Source of the DNA: Microbacterium sp. Gd 4-13
GTDB lineage: Bacteria; Actinomycetota; Actinomycetes; Actinomycetales; Microbacteriaceae
Direction: 5' to 3'
Assembly (NCBI RefSeq): GCF_003095395.1
Contig: NZ_QEIJ01000005.1
Location: forward strand, 1 to 64,000
DNA: 64,000 nt
A program made the translations under genes and the position numbers. Shown in pieces: positions 25,390-34,538 of the stretch. The notes beneath the pieces were generated by a model that saw nothing but the letters and a program-made list of their open reading frames with translations, searched no databases and was not told where the DNA came from. Position 1 is the first letter of the stretch, and each line of letters starts with the position of its first letter.

Positions 25390-26622
25390 ATGGCCCCAGC
25401 CCCGGCAGTCCCCGGCGACGACGATCCCGGCGCGGGCGAGCACGACCCGGTCTCCGCGGCATCCGATGCCCCGGGTCCTCGCGGCGCCGACGACGACTCT
25501 CCCGCGCCCGCGGACGCCGCCGCACCCGACGGCGTCATCCGCCAGCCTGACGACGTCGCGCCCGACTCGTCGGCCGAGGCGGCGGGCGAGGCCCGCCGCG
25601 TCGACGCGCTGGGCAATCCCGCCCCGCTCGCAGCGCCGCGGGGAACGGGGAAGCGCGCGGCCCTGGTGTACAACCCGACCAAGGTGAGCCCCGCGACCCT
25701 GCGTGCGAAGGTCGTCGCGTTGTCGTCGGAGGCGGGGTGGGACGCCCCCCTCTTCTTCGAAACGACCGTCGACGACCTCGGCGACGACGCCACGCGCGCC
25801 GCGGTCGACGACGGCGTCGACGCGGTGCTCGTGGCCGGCGGTGACGGCACGGTCCGCGCGGCGGCCGAGACCCTGACCGACACGGGCATGCCGCTGTCGA
25901 TCATCCCGAGCGGCACGGGCAACCTGCTCGCGCGCAACCTCAACCTGCCGCTGACCGACCCCGACGCGATGATCCGCGCCACGTTCCACGGCGACATCCA
26001 CCCCACCGACGCCGGCGTCGCGCGCCTGCGACGCCCCGACGGCACGACCGAGGAACACGGCTTCGTCGTCATGGCCGGCATGGGGCTGGATGCGGCGATG
26101 ATCGCGAACACGAACTCGCAGCTGAAGAAGACCGTCGGCTGGGTCGCCTACGTCGACGGAGCGGCGCGTTCTCTCGTGAAGGCGCAGCCGTTCCGCATCA
26201 TGTACCAGCTCGACGACCGGCGCCTCCACGGGGCGAAGATCCAGAGCATCCTGTTCGCGAACTGCGGCACCCTGCCGGCCGGCATCTCGCTCATCCCGGG
26301 CGCCTCGATCGGCGACGGCCTCATGGACGTCGCGATCATTCAGCCCACCGGCCCGTTCGGCTGGCTCGGCGTCTGGCGCAAGGTCGCCTGGGACAACTCG
26401 GTGCTCCGGCGCTTCCGCGCCGGGCGCCGGGTGCTCGAGCGTCGGCGCGATTCGTCCGTGCGCTACCTGCGCGGTCATGAGATCGAGACCGCCACCTCCC
26501 CCGCCCAGCCCGTCGAGCTCGACGGCGACGAATTCGGCGAGGCCACCCGCATCCACTGCCGCATCGTGGCGGGCGGTCTGCAGCTCGTCGTGCCGAAGGG
26601 CCACGACACCTCCAGGCTGTAA
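25390..26622 (+). CDS. Diacylglycerol/sphingosine kinase-family lipid kinase
   Basis: 410 residues. The first ~85 are a disordered acidic Ala/Pro/Asp tail; the DAGK catalytic domain follows with GGDGT at 150-154 (LVAGGDGTVRAAAE), IIPSGTGNLLARNLNLPL and a C-terminal beta-sandwich (VVMAGMGLDAAMI, SLIPGASIGDGLMDVAII, VELDGDEFGEATRI). The family phosphorylates lipid hydroxyls such as diacylglycerol or phosphatidylinositol precursors at the membrane. ATG 25390 has GGGAG just upstream; a GTG at 25381 is the alternative. Divergent from serS. Confidence 0.9.
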   Translation: MAPAPAVPGDDDPGAGEHDPVSAASDAPGPRGADDDSPAPADAAAPDGVIRQPDDVAPDSSAEAAGEARRVDALGNPAPLAAPRGTGKRAALVYNPTKVSPATLRAKVVALSSEAGWDAPLFFETTVDDLGDDATRAAVDDGVDAVLVAGGDGTVRAAAETLTDTGMPLSIIPSGTGNLLARNLNLPLTDPDAMIRATFHGDIHPTDAGVARLRRPDGTTEEHGFVVMAGMGLDAAMIANTNSQLKKTVGWVAYVDGAARSLVKAQPFRIMYQLDDRRLHGAKIQSILFANCGTLPAGISLIPGASIGDGLMDVAIIQPTGPFGWLGVWRKVAWDNSVLRRFRAGRRVLERRRDSSVRYLRGHEIETATSPAQPVELDGDEFGEATRIHCRIVAGGLQLVVPKGHDTSRL

Positions 26623-26694
26623 CACGACACCTTCACGCTGTAAGGGGGTGTCAAGCCCGACGATCACGGTCGGCGCCGCCGATAGCGTGGCGGG

Positions 26695-28065
26695 ATGGTG
26701 AGTCCCTCCGTCGTCTGGTTCCGCGACGATCTGCGGATCGCCGACAACCCGGCGCTGCGCGCCGCCGTCGACCGCGGCGAGCCGGTGATCTGCCTCTACG
26801 TGCTCGAGGGCGACGCCGACGGGATGCGCGAGCTCGGCGGGGCGGCGAAGTGGTGGCTGCACCACAGCCTCGACTCGCTCGGCGAGCGCCTGCGCGAGCG
26901 CGGTGGCGCCCTCGTGCTGCGCCGCGGCCGAGCGGCCGACATCGTTCCCGCGGTGGTGGCGGATGCGTCTGCCGGGGCCGTCTTCTGGAACCGTCGCTAT
27001 GGCGGGGCCGAGCGCGAGATCGACGCCGGGATCAAGGCCGCCCTGCGCGATGACGGGGTCGAGGTGGCATCCTTCGCCGCATCCGTGCTGTTCGAGCCGT
27101 GGACCGTGCAGACCGGATCGGGCACCCCGTACTCGGTGTTCACCCCCTTCTGGCGCGCATGCCAAGACCTCCCGGCGCCGCGGGCGCCGCTGTCGGCGCC
27201 CCGCGAGATCGACGCTCCCGGGACCCTGCCCGACTCCGACGACCTCGGCACGTGGGAGCTGCTGCCCACGAAGCCCGATTGGGCCGGCGGATTGCGCGAG
27301 GCGTGGGAACCCGGAGAGCCCGCCGCCCTCAGACGACTGAAGGGCTTCCTCGACGACGACCTCGGCGACTACGACCGCTCGCGCGACGAACCGGCGGGCG
27401 AGGCGACCTCGCACCTGTCCCCTTATCTGCGGTGGGGCGAGGTCAGCCCGTACCAGGTGTGGCACGAGACGGTGAAGCAGCGCAGCACGGGCGCCCACGC
27501 GGCATCCGCCTCGCGATTCCTCTCCGAGATCGGCTGGCGCGAGTTCGCCTGCCACACGCTCTTCCACTTCCCCGATCTGGCCACGAAGAACTGGCGCAGC
27601 GGCTTCGACGCCTTCCCGTGGCCGCGGCTGAACCCCGAGCACCTCGAGGCGTGGCAGCAGGGACGCACCGGGGTGGCCCTCGTCGATGCCGGCATGCGGG
27701 AGCTCTGGCACTCGGGCGCGATGCACAATCGCGTGCGCATGGTGACGGCGTCGTACCTCGTGAAGAACCTGATGATCGACTGGCGCCTCGGCGAGCAGTG
27801 GTTCTGGGACACGCTGGTCGACGCAGACGGGGCGAGCAACCCGTTCAACTGGCAATGGGTCGCCGGCTCCGGCGCGGACGCCGCCCCGTACTTCCGCATC
27901 TTCAACCCCGAGCTGCAGCGCAAGAAGTTCGACGCGCACGACGAGTACGTCCGTCGGTGGGCACCGGATCATCTCGACGGGAACGCCCCCGAACCGCTCG
28001 TCGACCTCGGCGACACACGCCGCCAGGCCCTCGCCGCGTACGAGGACGTCAAGCGGGCGCGCTGA
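26695..28065 (+). CDS. phrB: Deoxyribodipyrimidine photolyase
   Basis: 456 residues, repairs UV pyrimidine dimers using light. N-terminal photolyase alpha/beta domain (VVWFRDDLRIADNPAL, FWNRRYGGAEREID) for the antenna chromophore, then the FAD-binding helical domain: TSHLSPYLRWGEVSPYQVW, FLSEIGWREFACHTLFHFP, GMRELWHSGAMHNRVRMVTA, NPFNWQWVAGSGADAAPYFRIFNP. The Trp-rich segments fit a class I CPD photolyase. ATG 26695 starts directly after GGCGGG. Single-gene unit. Confidence 0.95.
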   Translation: MVSPSVVWFRDDLRIADNPALRAAVDRGEPVICLYVLEGDADGMRELGGAAKWWLHHSLDSLGERLRERGGALVLRRGRAADIVPAVVADASAGAVFWNRRYGGAEREIDAGIKAALRDDGVEVASFAASVLFEPWTVQTGSGTPYSVFTPFWRACQDLPAPRAPLSAPREIDAPGTLPDSDDLGTWELLPTKPDWAGGLREAWEPGEPAALRRLKGFLDDDLGDYDRSRDEPAGEATSHLSPYLRWGEVSPYQVWHETVKQRSTGAHAASASRFLSEIGWREFACHTLFHFPDLATKNWRSGFDAFPWPRLNPEHLEAWQQGRTGVALVDAGMRELWHSGAMHNRVRMVTASYLVKNLMIDWRLGEQWFWDTLVDADGASNPFNWQWVAGSGADAAPYFRIFNPELQRKKFDAHDEYVRRWAPDHLDGNAPEPLVDLGDTRRQALAAYEDVKRAR

Positions 28066-28147
28066 GCGGCACCGGGGCCGAAGAACACGCCCCAAACCCG
28101 GCGCGCGACCCGGAATGCGAGCGGATGCTGCGTCGTTGCATCCGGCG

Positions 28148-29209
28148 ATGACTACTCCGCCGCTCGCCCTCTCCGTTCTCGATCTCATCCCGGTCCGAGC
28201 CGGCCAGTCGAGCGCGCAGGCCGTTTCCGCCTCCCTCGACCTCGTCGCCCGTGCCGAAGAGCTCGGCTACCGCCGATACTGGTTCGCCGAGCACCACAAC
28301 ATGCCCGCCGTCGCCTCGACGACGCCGCCGGTGCTGATCGCGGCAGCCGCCGGACGCACCAGCCGCATCCGCGTCGGGTCGGGCGGCGTCATGCTGCCGA
28401 ACCACTCCCCGCTGGTCGTGGCCGAGCAGTTCGCCGCGCTCGAGGCGGTCGCACCGGGGCGGGTCGACCTCGGGATCGGTCGCGCCCCCGGCTCCGACCC
28501 CGTGATCACGCAGCTGCTCTTCCGGTCGGGCACGACGAGCGACGTCGACCGCTTCCCCGAGCACATCCGCGACATTCTCGCGCTCACCTCCCCGGAGGGC
28601 GCCACCGTGCGCTTCAGCTCCGGCGGCGAGTACACGGTGCACGCGACACCCGCAGCATCCGGCTCGCCCGAGGTCTGGCTGCTCGGATCGAGCGACTATT
28701 CCGCATCGCTCGCGGCCGCACTGGGCCTGCCGTACGTCTTCGCGAACCACTTCTCGGGCCACGGGCTCGAGCGAGCGCTCGACCTCTACCGCACCGGGTT
28801 CCAGCCGAGTGAGACCCTCGCCGCGCCGCGCACGTTCCTCACGGTGAACGCGGTGGCCGCCCCGACCGCCGACGAGGCCGAGGCGCGGGCGCTGCCGCAG
28901 CTGCGCATGATGGCGCGTCTGCGCTCGAACATGCCTCTCGTGCCGCTCGAGACCGTCGAGCAGGCGCGCGCGCTGCCGTTCGATGCGATGGCCGAGTCGC
29001 TGATGTCGCAGACGCGCGCGACGTGGTTCGTGGGCACGGGCGACTCCGTCGCCGCCGAGCTCACCGCATTCGCCGCCCGCCACGGGGTCGACGAGGTCAT
29101 GCTCTCACCGATCGCCGGCGCCTTCGACGGTGAGCCGCTCGACGCGGCCGACGGACGGGTGCAGACGCTGTCGCAGGTCGCCGGCGCGCTCGTTCCCGTC
29201 GCCGCCTGA
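28148..29209 (+). CDS. LLM-class flavin-dependent oxidoreductase (MsnO8-type)
   Basis: 353 residues, luciferase-like TIM barrel using FMN or F420. The pattern LSVLDLIPVRAGQSSAQAV, YWFAEHHNMPAVAST, RIRVGSGGVMLPNHSPLVVAEQFAALEAVAPGR and GIGRAPGSDP is typical of the MsnO8 subgroup. ATG 28148 is chosen over the 28115 start because the extra residues are not family-like. It converges with pheA across a strong hairpin. Substrate unknown. Confidence 0.9.
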   Translation: MTTPPLALSVLDLIPVRAGQSSAQAVSASLDLVARAEELGYRRYWFAEHHNMPAVASTTPPVLIAAAAGRTSRIRVGSGGVMLPNHSPLVVAEQFAALEAVAPGRVDLGIGRAPGSDPVITQLLFRSGTTSDVDRFPEHIRDILALTSPEGATVRFSSGGEYTVHATPAASGSPEVWLLGSSDYSASLAAALGLPYVFANHFSGHGLERALDLYRTGFQPSETLAAPRTFLTVNAVAAPTADEAEARALPQLRMMARLRSNMPLVPLETVEQARALPFDAMAESLMSQTRATWFVGTGDSVAAELTAFAARHGVDEVMLSPIAGAFDGEPLDAADGRVQTLSQVAGALVPVAA

Positions 29210-29240
29210 CGCGCCGCATCCGGCCGTCGACACACCCCAT

Positions 29241-29279
29241 CCGGCCGAGACACCCCGCCTGGCGCGGTGTCTCGGCCGG
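29241..29279. terminator. Hairpin between convergent LLM and pheA genes
   Basis: Perfect 14-bp inverted repeat CCGGCCGAGACACC (29241-29254) with its complement (29266-29279) and an 11-nt loop, placed between the two converging stop codons. A related GGTGTCTC word recurs just after it. Likely bidirectional terminator. Confidence 0.7.
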
Positions 29280-29299
29280 TCGCGGTGTCTCAGAGGTCG

Positions 29300-30253
29300 C
29301 TACGCCTCGGGCTCGCCGCTGATGAGCGAGCGCAGCCAGTCGCGCGCCTCGACGAAGACGTCGTCGGAGTAGCGATCGGGGTAGCGGACGATCGCGCGAT
29401 CGGCGCGGGCGTACGAGCCGAGGAAGATCATCTTCGGGCTGAAGCGGCGCAGCCCGAGGAGGGCGTCGGCCATGCGCTCGTCGTACACGTGGCCGTCGGC
29501 GTCGATGACGAAGCGGTAGCGCCCGAGTGCATCGCCGATCGGGCGCGACGCCAGCAGGCTCAGGTTGATGCCGCGCGTCGCGAACTGCTCGAGGAGCTCG
29601 AGCAGGGCACCCGGGTGGTCCTCGGGCAGCTCGACGATCAGAGAGGTCTTGTCGGCACCGGTCGGCGGTGCCGGCGCGACCGTGCGGCTGACGAGCACGA
29701 ACCGGGTCACGGCATTCGGGTTGTCGCCGATGCTCTCGGCGAGCACGGCGAGATCGTGATGGGCCACGATGCCGGGGGCCGCGATCGCGGCGTCGGCGTC
29801 GCTCGTGCCGTCGAGGATCCCGAGGGCGCTGGCGACGTTGCTGGCCGCGGGGATGTGCGCGTGCGCGGGCAGGGCGTCGGTCAGCCAGCCGAGGCACTGG
29901 GCGTAGGCCACCGGATGGCCCGCCACGAGCGACACATCCTCGAGCCGGGTGCCGGGTCGCCCGACGAGCACGAAGTTGACCGGCACCAGATACTCGCCGA
30001 CGATCCGAAGACCGGGCATCGTGGCCAGCGCGTCCTGTGCGGTCGAGACCCCGCCGTCGACGGAGTTCTCGATCGCGATCATCGCGGCATCCGATCGTCC
30101 CTCGACGACGTCGGCGAGCGCCTCACCGACGTTCCTCACTGCGCGCCAGTGCTGATCGCGGGCCTCGGGCACCTGTGCGAGCGCGGCCTCCGTGAAGGTT
30201 CCCGCCGGCCCGAGGTAGCTGTATGTGCGGCGGGTGGGGGCGGTCTCGGGCAT
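29300..30253 (-). CDS. pheA: Prephenate dehydratase
   Basis: 317 residues; makes phenylpyruvate from prephenate in phenylalanine synthesis. The N-terminal dehydratase domain shows YLGPAGTFTEAAL, AMIAIENSVDGGVSTAQDAL and the TRF motif (NAVTRFVLVSR); the C-terminal ACT domain (about 200-290: KTSLIVELPEDHPGALLELLEQFATRGINLSLLASRPI) binds phenylalanine for feedback control. No chorismate mutase domain. ATG 30253 has no clear ribosome site, but TAGGCTGAT ends a few bases upstream, consistent with a leaderless message. Confidence 0.95.
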   Translation of the reverse strand: MPETAPTRRTYSYLGPAGTFTEAALAQVPEARDQHWRAVRNVGEALADVVEGRSDAAMIAIENSVDGGVSTAQDALATMPGLRIVGEYLVPVNFVLVGRPGTRLEDVSLVAGHPVAYAQCLGWLTDALPAHAHIPAASNVASALGILDGTSDADAAIAAPGIVAHHDLAVLAESIGDNPNAVTRFVLVSRTVAPAPPTGADKTSLIVELPEDHPGALLELLEQFATRGINLSLLASRPIGDALGRYRFVIDADGHVYDERMADALLGLRRFSPKMIFLGSYARADRAIVRYPDRYSDDVFVEARDWLRSLISGEPEA

Positions 30254-30756
30254 CACGGCGATCAGCCTAGCCCCCACCGACCACCCCACCCGCCCACCGG
30301 AGGCCCCCCTGAGCTCCGGGAGAAGCAGCATCTCGGCGCGGGTCCGCGATGACGTATCCGTGGTGCCGACGGCTGCGCCTGCGGCACCGGGGTGCTGCTT
30401 CGTCCGATCCTCGGCGCGAGGTCGTCCGCGCCGTGGGAGTATGCGTCGCATCCGGCGTCCGAGTCCCGAGGGCGCACAGCAGGTTGCTGCGGGAAGGTGG
30501 TCGCGCCCCCAGGGCTCGAGCATCGGTGCGACTCGATACACGCTACGCAAGCCCGTGGGCCGCGTCCGTGGACGCCGACCACCGAAAATGGTGGTTTTCC
30601 GCATCCGGCCACAACCCCCCGAAACAGTGGCCCGAGGGGGTCTCGTGCCCGGGGGTGCGGGTCGACAATGTGTGCGGCCTCCTCCCCGAGGGCCAGCCGT
30701 CCGACAGATCCGCGCTGAAGCGTTCTCGTACCGCGCGGACGAAAGGTCCCGCCGCC

Positions 30757-33006
30757 ATGACCCGATCAGCACCCGGCCGCTCGCGCACCGCATCCACGCG
30801 CCACCGCCGACGCGAACGCACGAACACCGCCCGCACGCAGCCGGCGATGCACGCACGCCCGGGCCGGGCCGTGATCGTGCGCGCCCGATTCGCGGTGGCC
30901 CTGTGCGCGGGACTGTGGGCGCTGTATATGACCACCGTCGCCGTCACGCTCGCGCGCGGCGAGGCGCTGACCTCGGTGTGGCATCTCCTCGGCACGATCG
31001 TGTTCCTGGTCTCGGTGACCGCCCTCACCTTCTCGGCATGCATGTACCTCCTCGCCCGCGCCGGCGCGCTGCCGCGTTTCGAGCGCCACCGCCGCGCACG
31101 TCGGGCCGACATCGACGCGTTCTTCGCCGAGAACCCGGTGCGCGTGCTCGCGCTCGTGCCCTCCTACGCCGAGGATCCGGCCGTTGTGCGCATGAGCCTC
31201 TGGTCGGCGGCCCTGCAGGAGGTGCCCCACCTGCGCGTGGTGCTGCTGCTCGACGATCCTCCGGCGCCCTCCGATCCGACCGTCGCCGCGCGTCTCGATG
31301 CGACCCGAGCGGTCGCCGTCGAGATCACCGAGGCCCTGCAGCCCGTCCGCAGCGAAGCTCGGGCGGTGATCGACGACATCGTCCGGCACCCCGCTGCCGT
31401 CGTCGACGTCGCACGGGTGGCCGACGTCTACGACCAGGCGACCGCCTGGTTGCGGCGGATGGCCGACTCCGAACCGACCGGGACCAACGTCGAGCTGTTC
31501 TTCGTCGAGCGCGTGCTGCGCTCCCTGGCCGACGACCTCGACGCATCGGCGTCGGCGCTGCGCGAGGCCGGCGAAGACGCGAGCTACGCGCTCGATCAGG
31601 GACGCGCCCTGCAGCTGCTGCGCCGGGTGTCGTCGATCTTCTCCGTGGAGACCGACGTCTTCGAACGCAAGCGGTACGCGTCGTTGTCGCACGAGGCCAC
31701 GAAGGCGATGAACCTCAACGCCTACCTCGGTCTGATCGGCGGGCGCCACCGGCTGCGTGTCGCCGGCGCCACCGCGACTGAATCGCTCCGCTCCCCCGAG
31801 GAACGGTACGAGATCGTCGAGGTTCCGGAGTGCGATCTCGTGCTCACCCTCGACGCCGACTCCCAGCTGCTGCCCGAGTACGCGCTACGGCTGGCCCACC
31901 AGCTCCACCAGCCCGGCTCCGAGCGGGTGGCCGTCATCCAGACTCCCTACTCGGCCTACCGGGGCACCCAGACGCGGATCGAACGCCTGGCCGGCGCGAC
32001 GACCGACCTGCAGCACGTCGTGCACCAGGGGCTCACCGCCTTCTCCGCGACCTTCTGGGTCGGGGCCAACGCGATCATCCGCCGCGCCGCCCTCGAAGAC
32101 CTCCGACGCACCACGGTGGAGGACGGCGTCGAGGTCGTCCGGTTCATCCAGGGCGTGACCGTCATCGAAGACACCGAGTCGAGCATCGACATCGTCGATC
32201 ACGGCTGGAGCCTGTGGAACTACCCCGAGCGGCTGAGTTACAGCACCACCCCTTCCGATTTCGGCTCGCTCGTCATCCAGCGCCGCCGATGGGCGAACGG
32301 CGGGCTTCTGGTGCTGCCCCGCCTCCACGCCCTCACCGTCCGACGTCGCGGAACCGGCCATCCCCTCACACTGGTGGAGCGGATGCTGCGCGCCAACTAC
32401 CTCGGCTCCATCGCCTGGGTGACGGTGGGGTTGCTGGTGCTCATGACCGTCTTCCCGCTCGACGGCGAGCTGGTCAGCATCGTCCTGCTCCTGATCGCAT
32501 TGCCCTACTTCATCGAGATGGCCCGCGACCTGCGCTACCTCGGGTACCGGCGGATCGACGTGCTCGGGATCTACGGGCTGAACCTCCTGCTCGTCGCCGT
32601 CAACCTCGCCGGCACGATGGCCTCCATCGCGCAGGCGCTCTCCGGTGGGACGTCGGCCTTCGCCCGCACCCCGAAGGTGCACACCCGCACTCCCGCGGGT
32701 GCCCTCTACGTCGTCGCACCGTTGGCCATCGCCGTCGGCGCCGCGCTCATCGGCCTCCGCGCAGCATCCGAGGGCGCCTGGCCGGCCGCGGCGTTCGCCG
32801 CCTTCACGGCGCTGTGCATCGCCGGGGCCGTGGTGCGGCTGATCGGCGTCCGGAACGCGATCTCCGACATCTGGAACGGGTGGTTGGAATGGATCTGGGT
32901 GGACGCTCCCGCGGCGACCCGTGAGCCTCGAGGCGAGCACGCCGCACAGCCCTGGCGTCGCGTGCTCGAAGACGGCGTGCTCGAGCCGACCGGGGCACTC
33001 CGATGA
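30757..33006 (+). CDS. Membrane glycosyltransferase family 2 (cellulose/chitin-synthase-like)
   Basis: 749 residues. Two membrane helices near the N-terminus (about 48-95), a large cytoplasmic GT2 domain (about 130-530) and four to six C-terminal helices. Processive-type motifs: ALVPSYAED, LVLTLDADSQLLPEY (DxD), FWVGANAIIRR, VIEDTESSIDI (TED-like) and QRRRW (QxxRW). The extra ~200 residues between the first motif and DxD are unusual. ATG 30757 follows GAAAGG; the open frame from 30349 has no upstream support. Stop overlaps the start of the GH18 gene (ATGA), so polymer synthesis and a secreted hydrolase are coupled. Polymer identity unknown. Confidence 0.88.
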   Translation: MTRSAPGRSRTASTRHRRRERTNTARTQPAMHARPGRAVIVRARFAVALCAGLWALYMTTVAVTLARGEALTSVWHLLGTIVFLVSVTALTFSACMYLLARAGALPRFERHRRARRADIDAFFAENPVRVLALVPSYAEDPAVVRMSLWSAALQEVPHLRVVLLLDDPPAPSDPTVAARLDATRAVAVEITEALQPVRSEARAVIDDIVRHPAAVVDVARVADVYDQATAWLRRMADSEPTGTNVELFFVERVLRSLADDLDASASALREAGEDASYALDQGRALQLLRRVSSIFSVETDVFERKRYASLSHEATKAMNLNAYLGLIGGRHRLRVAGATATESLRSPEERYEIVEVPECDLVLTLDADSQLLPEYALRLAHQLHQPGSERVAVIQTPYSAYRGTQTRIERLAGATTDLQHVVHQGLTAFSATFWVGANAIIRRAALEDLRRTTVEDGVEVVRFIQGVTVIEDTESSIDIVDHGWSLWNYPERLSYSTTPSDFGSLVIQRRRWANGGLLVLPRLHALTVRRRGTGHPLTLVERMLRANYLGSIAWVTVGLLVLMTVFPLDGELVSIVLLLIALPYFIEMARDLRYLGYRRIDVLGIYGLNLLLVAVNLAGTMASIAQALSGGTSAFARTPKVHTRTPAGALYVVAPLAIAVGAALIGLRAASEGAWPAAAFAAFTALCIAGAVVRLIGVRNAISDIWNGWLEWIWVDAPAATREPRGEHAAQPWRRVLEDGVLEPTGALR

Positions 33007-34538
33007 GCCCGCGCAGCGCTCGCTCCGGAACGCGGTTCGCCGGCCGTCGCCTCTCGCCGATCCGGGCGGTGTCGACGGTCGCGGCCGCGCTCGCCGCCGG
33101 AGCGGTGGCCGTCGGCGCCGCGATCACGCCGTTCCTGCCGACCGACGTGGCGGCAGCGAACGACCACCGATGGTTCGCCGGGTACTACGACGTCACCCTC
33201 GAGGACGGTGAGAAGCTCGCCCGCAGCAACCTCGCCGACAGCGCGGGTGGCGTCGTGCTCGCGTTCGTCGTCGCGGCCGACGAGCACGACTGCACGCCGA
33301 CGTGGGGGAAGGCCTACGGACTCGACGACGCGGCCGGTCGATTCGAACTCGACCGTCGCGTCGCCCGCCTGGTCGGCGAGGGGCGGCCGGTGGCGGTCTC
33401 GTTCGGCGGCGCCGTCAACACCGAGCTCGCCGTCGCGTGCACCGACACCGACGATCTCGTCGGCGCCTACCGCGACGTCGTCGATCGGTACGGGGTCGAC
33501 ACGATCGACCTCGACATCGAAGGAGACACCCTCTCCGACACGGCGGCCTCGACGCGGCGGGCCGAGGCGATCGCCGCGCTGCAGCAGGAGCGCGCGGCCG
33601 ATGATCGAGTGCTGACGGTCTGGCTGACGCTCCCCGTGGCGCCCGACGGGCTCACCTCCGAAGGGCTCGCCCTGGTGGAGGACATGCTCGATGCGGGTGT
33701 GGAGATCGCGGGCGTCAACGCGATGACCATGAACTACGGCAGCGGGGGAACCGCCTCGCTCATCGATCTCAGCACGGGTGCTCTCGACGCGACCGCCGCG
33801 CAGCTGCGCGAGACCTGGACCGCGCGCGACCTCGCACTGCCGCCGGGAGGCGTGTGGAGCATGCTCGGAGCGACGCCGATGATCGGGCGCAACGACGTCC
33901 CTGGAGAGGTGTTCTCGACCGACGACGCCCGCGCACTGAACGCCTTCGCCACGGAGCGTGGCATGGCCCGGCTATCGATGTGGTCGATCAACCGGGATCG
34001 CACGTGCGGCTCGAACTACGTCTACACGGGTGTCGTGTCGAACGAGTGCAGCGGCGTGGAGCAGGTCGGAGAGCGGTTCGCCGACCTTCTCGCCGAGGGA
34101 TACGTCTCCCCCGCGACAGCCACCGCCGCACCCCGAACTCCCGGGGTCCCCGACGATCCCGAGACCAGCCCCTACCCGATCTGGACGTCGACGACGTATT
34201 ACTCCGCCGGAGTGACGGTGGTCTGGAACGGGTCGGTCTATATCTCGAAATGGTGGAACGAGGACGGCGCAGCGCCCGACGACCCGAGCCTGGACGCCGC
34301 AGCATCCGCGTGGACGTACCTCGGACCGGTCCTCGCGACCGACCACCCGTTCACCCTGCCGACCCTCCCCGAGGGCACCTACCCCGGCTGGGATCCGGCG
34401 ACCCTGTACGACCAGGGCGATCGGGTCATGTGGGAGGGGACGGGATACGAGGCCCGGTGGTGGTCGCAGGGGAAACGACCGGACCGCTCGGTGCTCGACC
34501 GCGACTACTCGCCGTGGAAGGTGCTCACCGAGCCCTGA
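33003..34538 (+). CDS. Secreted GH18-like glycosidase with two CBM5/12-like modules
   Basis: 511 residues. Signal peptide about 1-52 (long basic n-region, [18 protein letters not shown]). A GH18 barrel (about 55-365) holds the catalytic signature DTIDLDIE with Glu173 as acid/base, VAVSFGGA, VNAMTMNYG and SMWSINRDRTC. Two similar C-terminal carbohydrate-binding modules of the CBM5/12 type follow (YPIWTSTTYYSAGVTVVWNG and YPGWDPATLYDQGDRVMWEG, each ending in WWxxG/D). Chitin-like beta-1,4-GlcNAc polymers are the usual substrate. The gene overlaps the GT2 gene by four bases, so it may trim or release the polymer that GT makes. Confidence 0.88.
   Translation: MSPRSARSGTRFAGRRLSPIRAVSTVAAALAAGAVAVGAAITPFLPTDVAAANDHRWFAGYYDVTLEDGEKLARSNLADSAGGVVLAFVVAADEHDCTPTWGKAYGLDDAAGRFELDRRVARLVGEGRPVAVSFGGAVNTELAVACTDTDDLVGAYRDVVDRYGVDTIDLDIEGDTLSDTAASTRRAEAIAALQQERAADDRVLTVWLTLPVAPDGLTSEGLALVEDMLDAGVEIAGVNAMTMNYGSGGTASLIDLSTGALDATAAQLRETWTARDLALPPGGVWSMLGATPMIGRNDVPGEVFSTDDARALNAFATERGMARLSMWSINRDRTCGSNYVYTGVVSNECSGVEQVGERFADLLAEGYVSPATATAAPRTPGVPDDPETSPYPIWTSTTYYSAGVTVVWNGSVYISKWWNEDGAAPDDPSLDAAASAWTYLGPVLATDHPFTLPTLPEGTYPGWDPATLYDQGDRVMWEGTGYEARWWSQGKRPDRSVLDRDYSPWKVLTEP

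Noticed and set aside
25300-28188. 962-residue minus-strand open frame opposite the lipid kinase and photolyase genes
   Set aside because: Shadow frame; composition rich in Arg, Gly and Val with no domain, while the plus strand carries two complete families.
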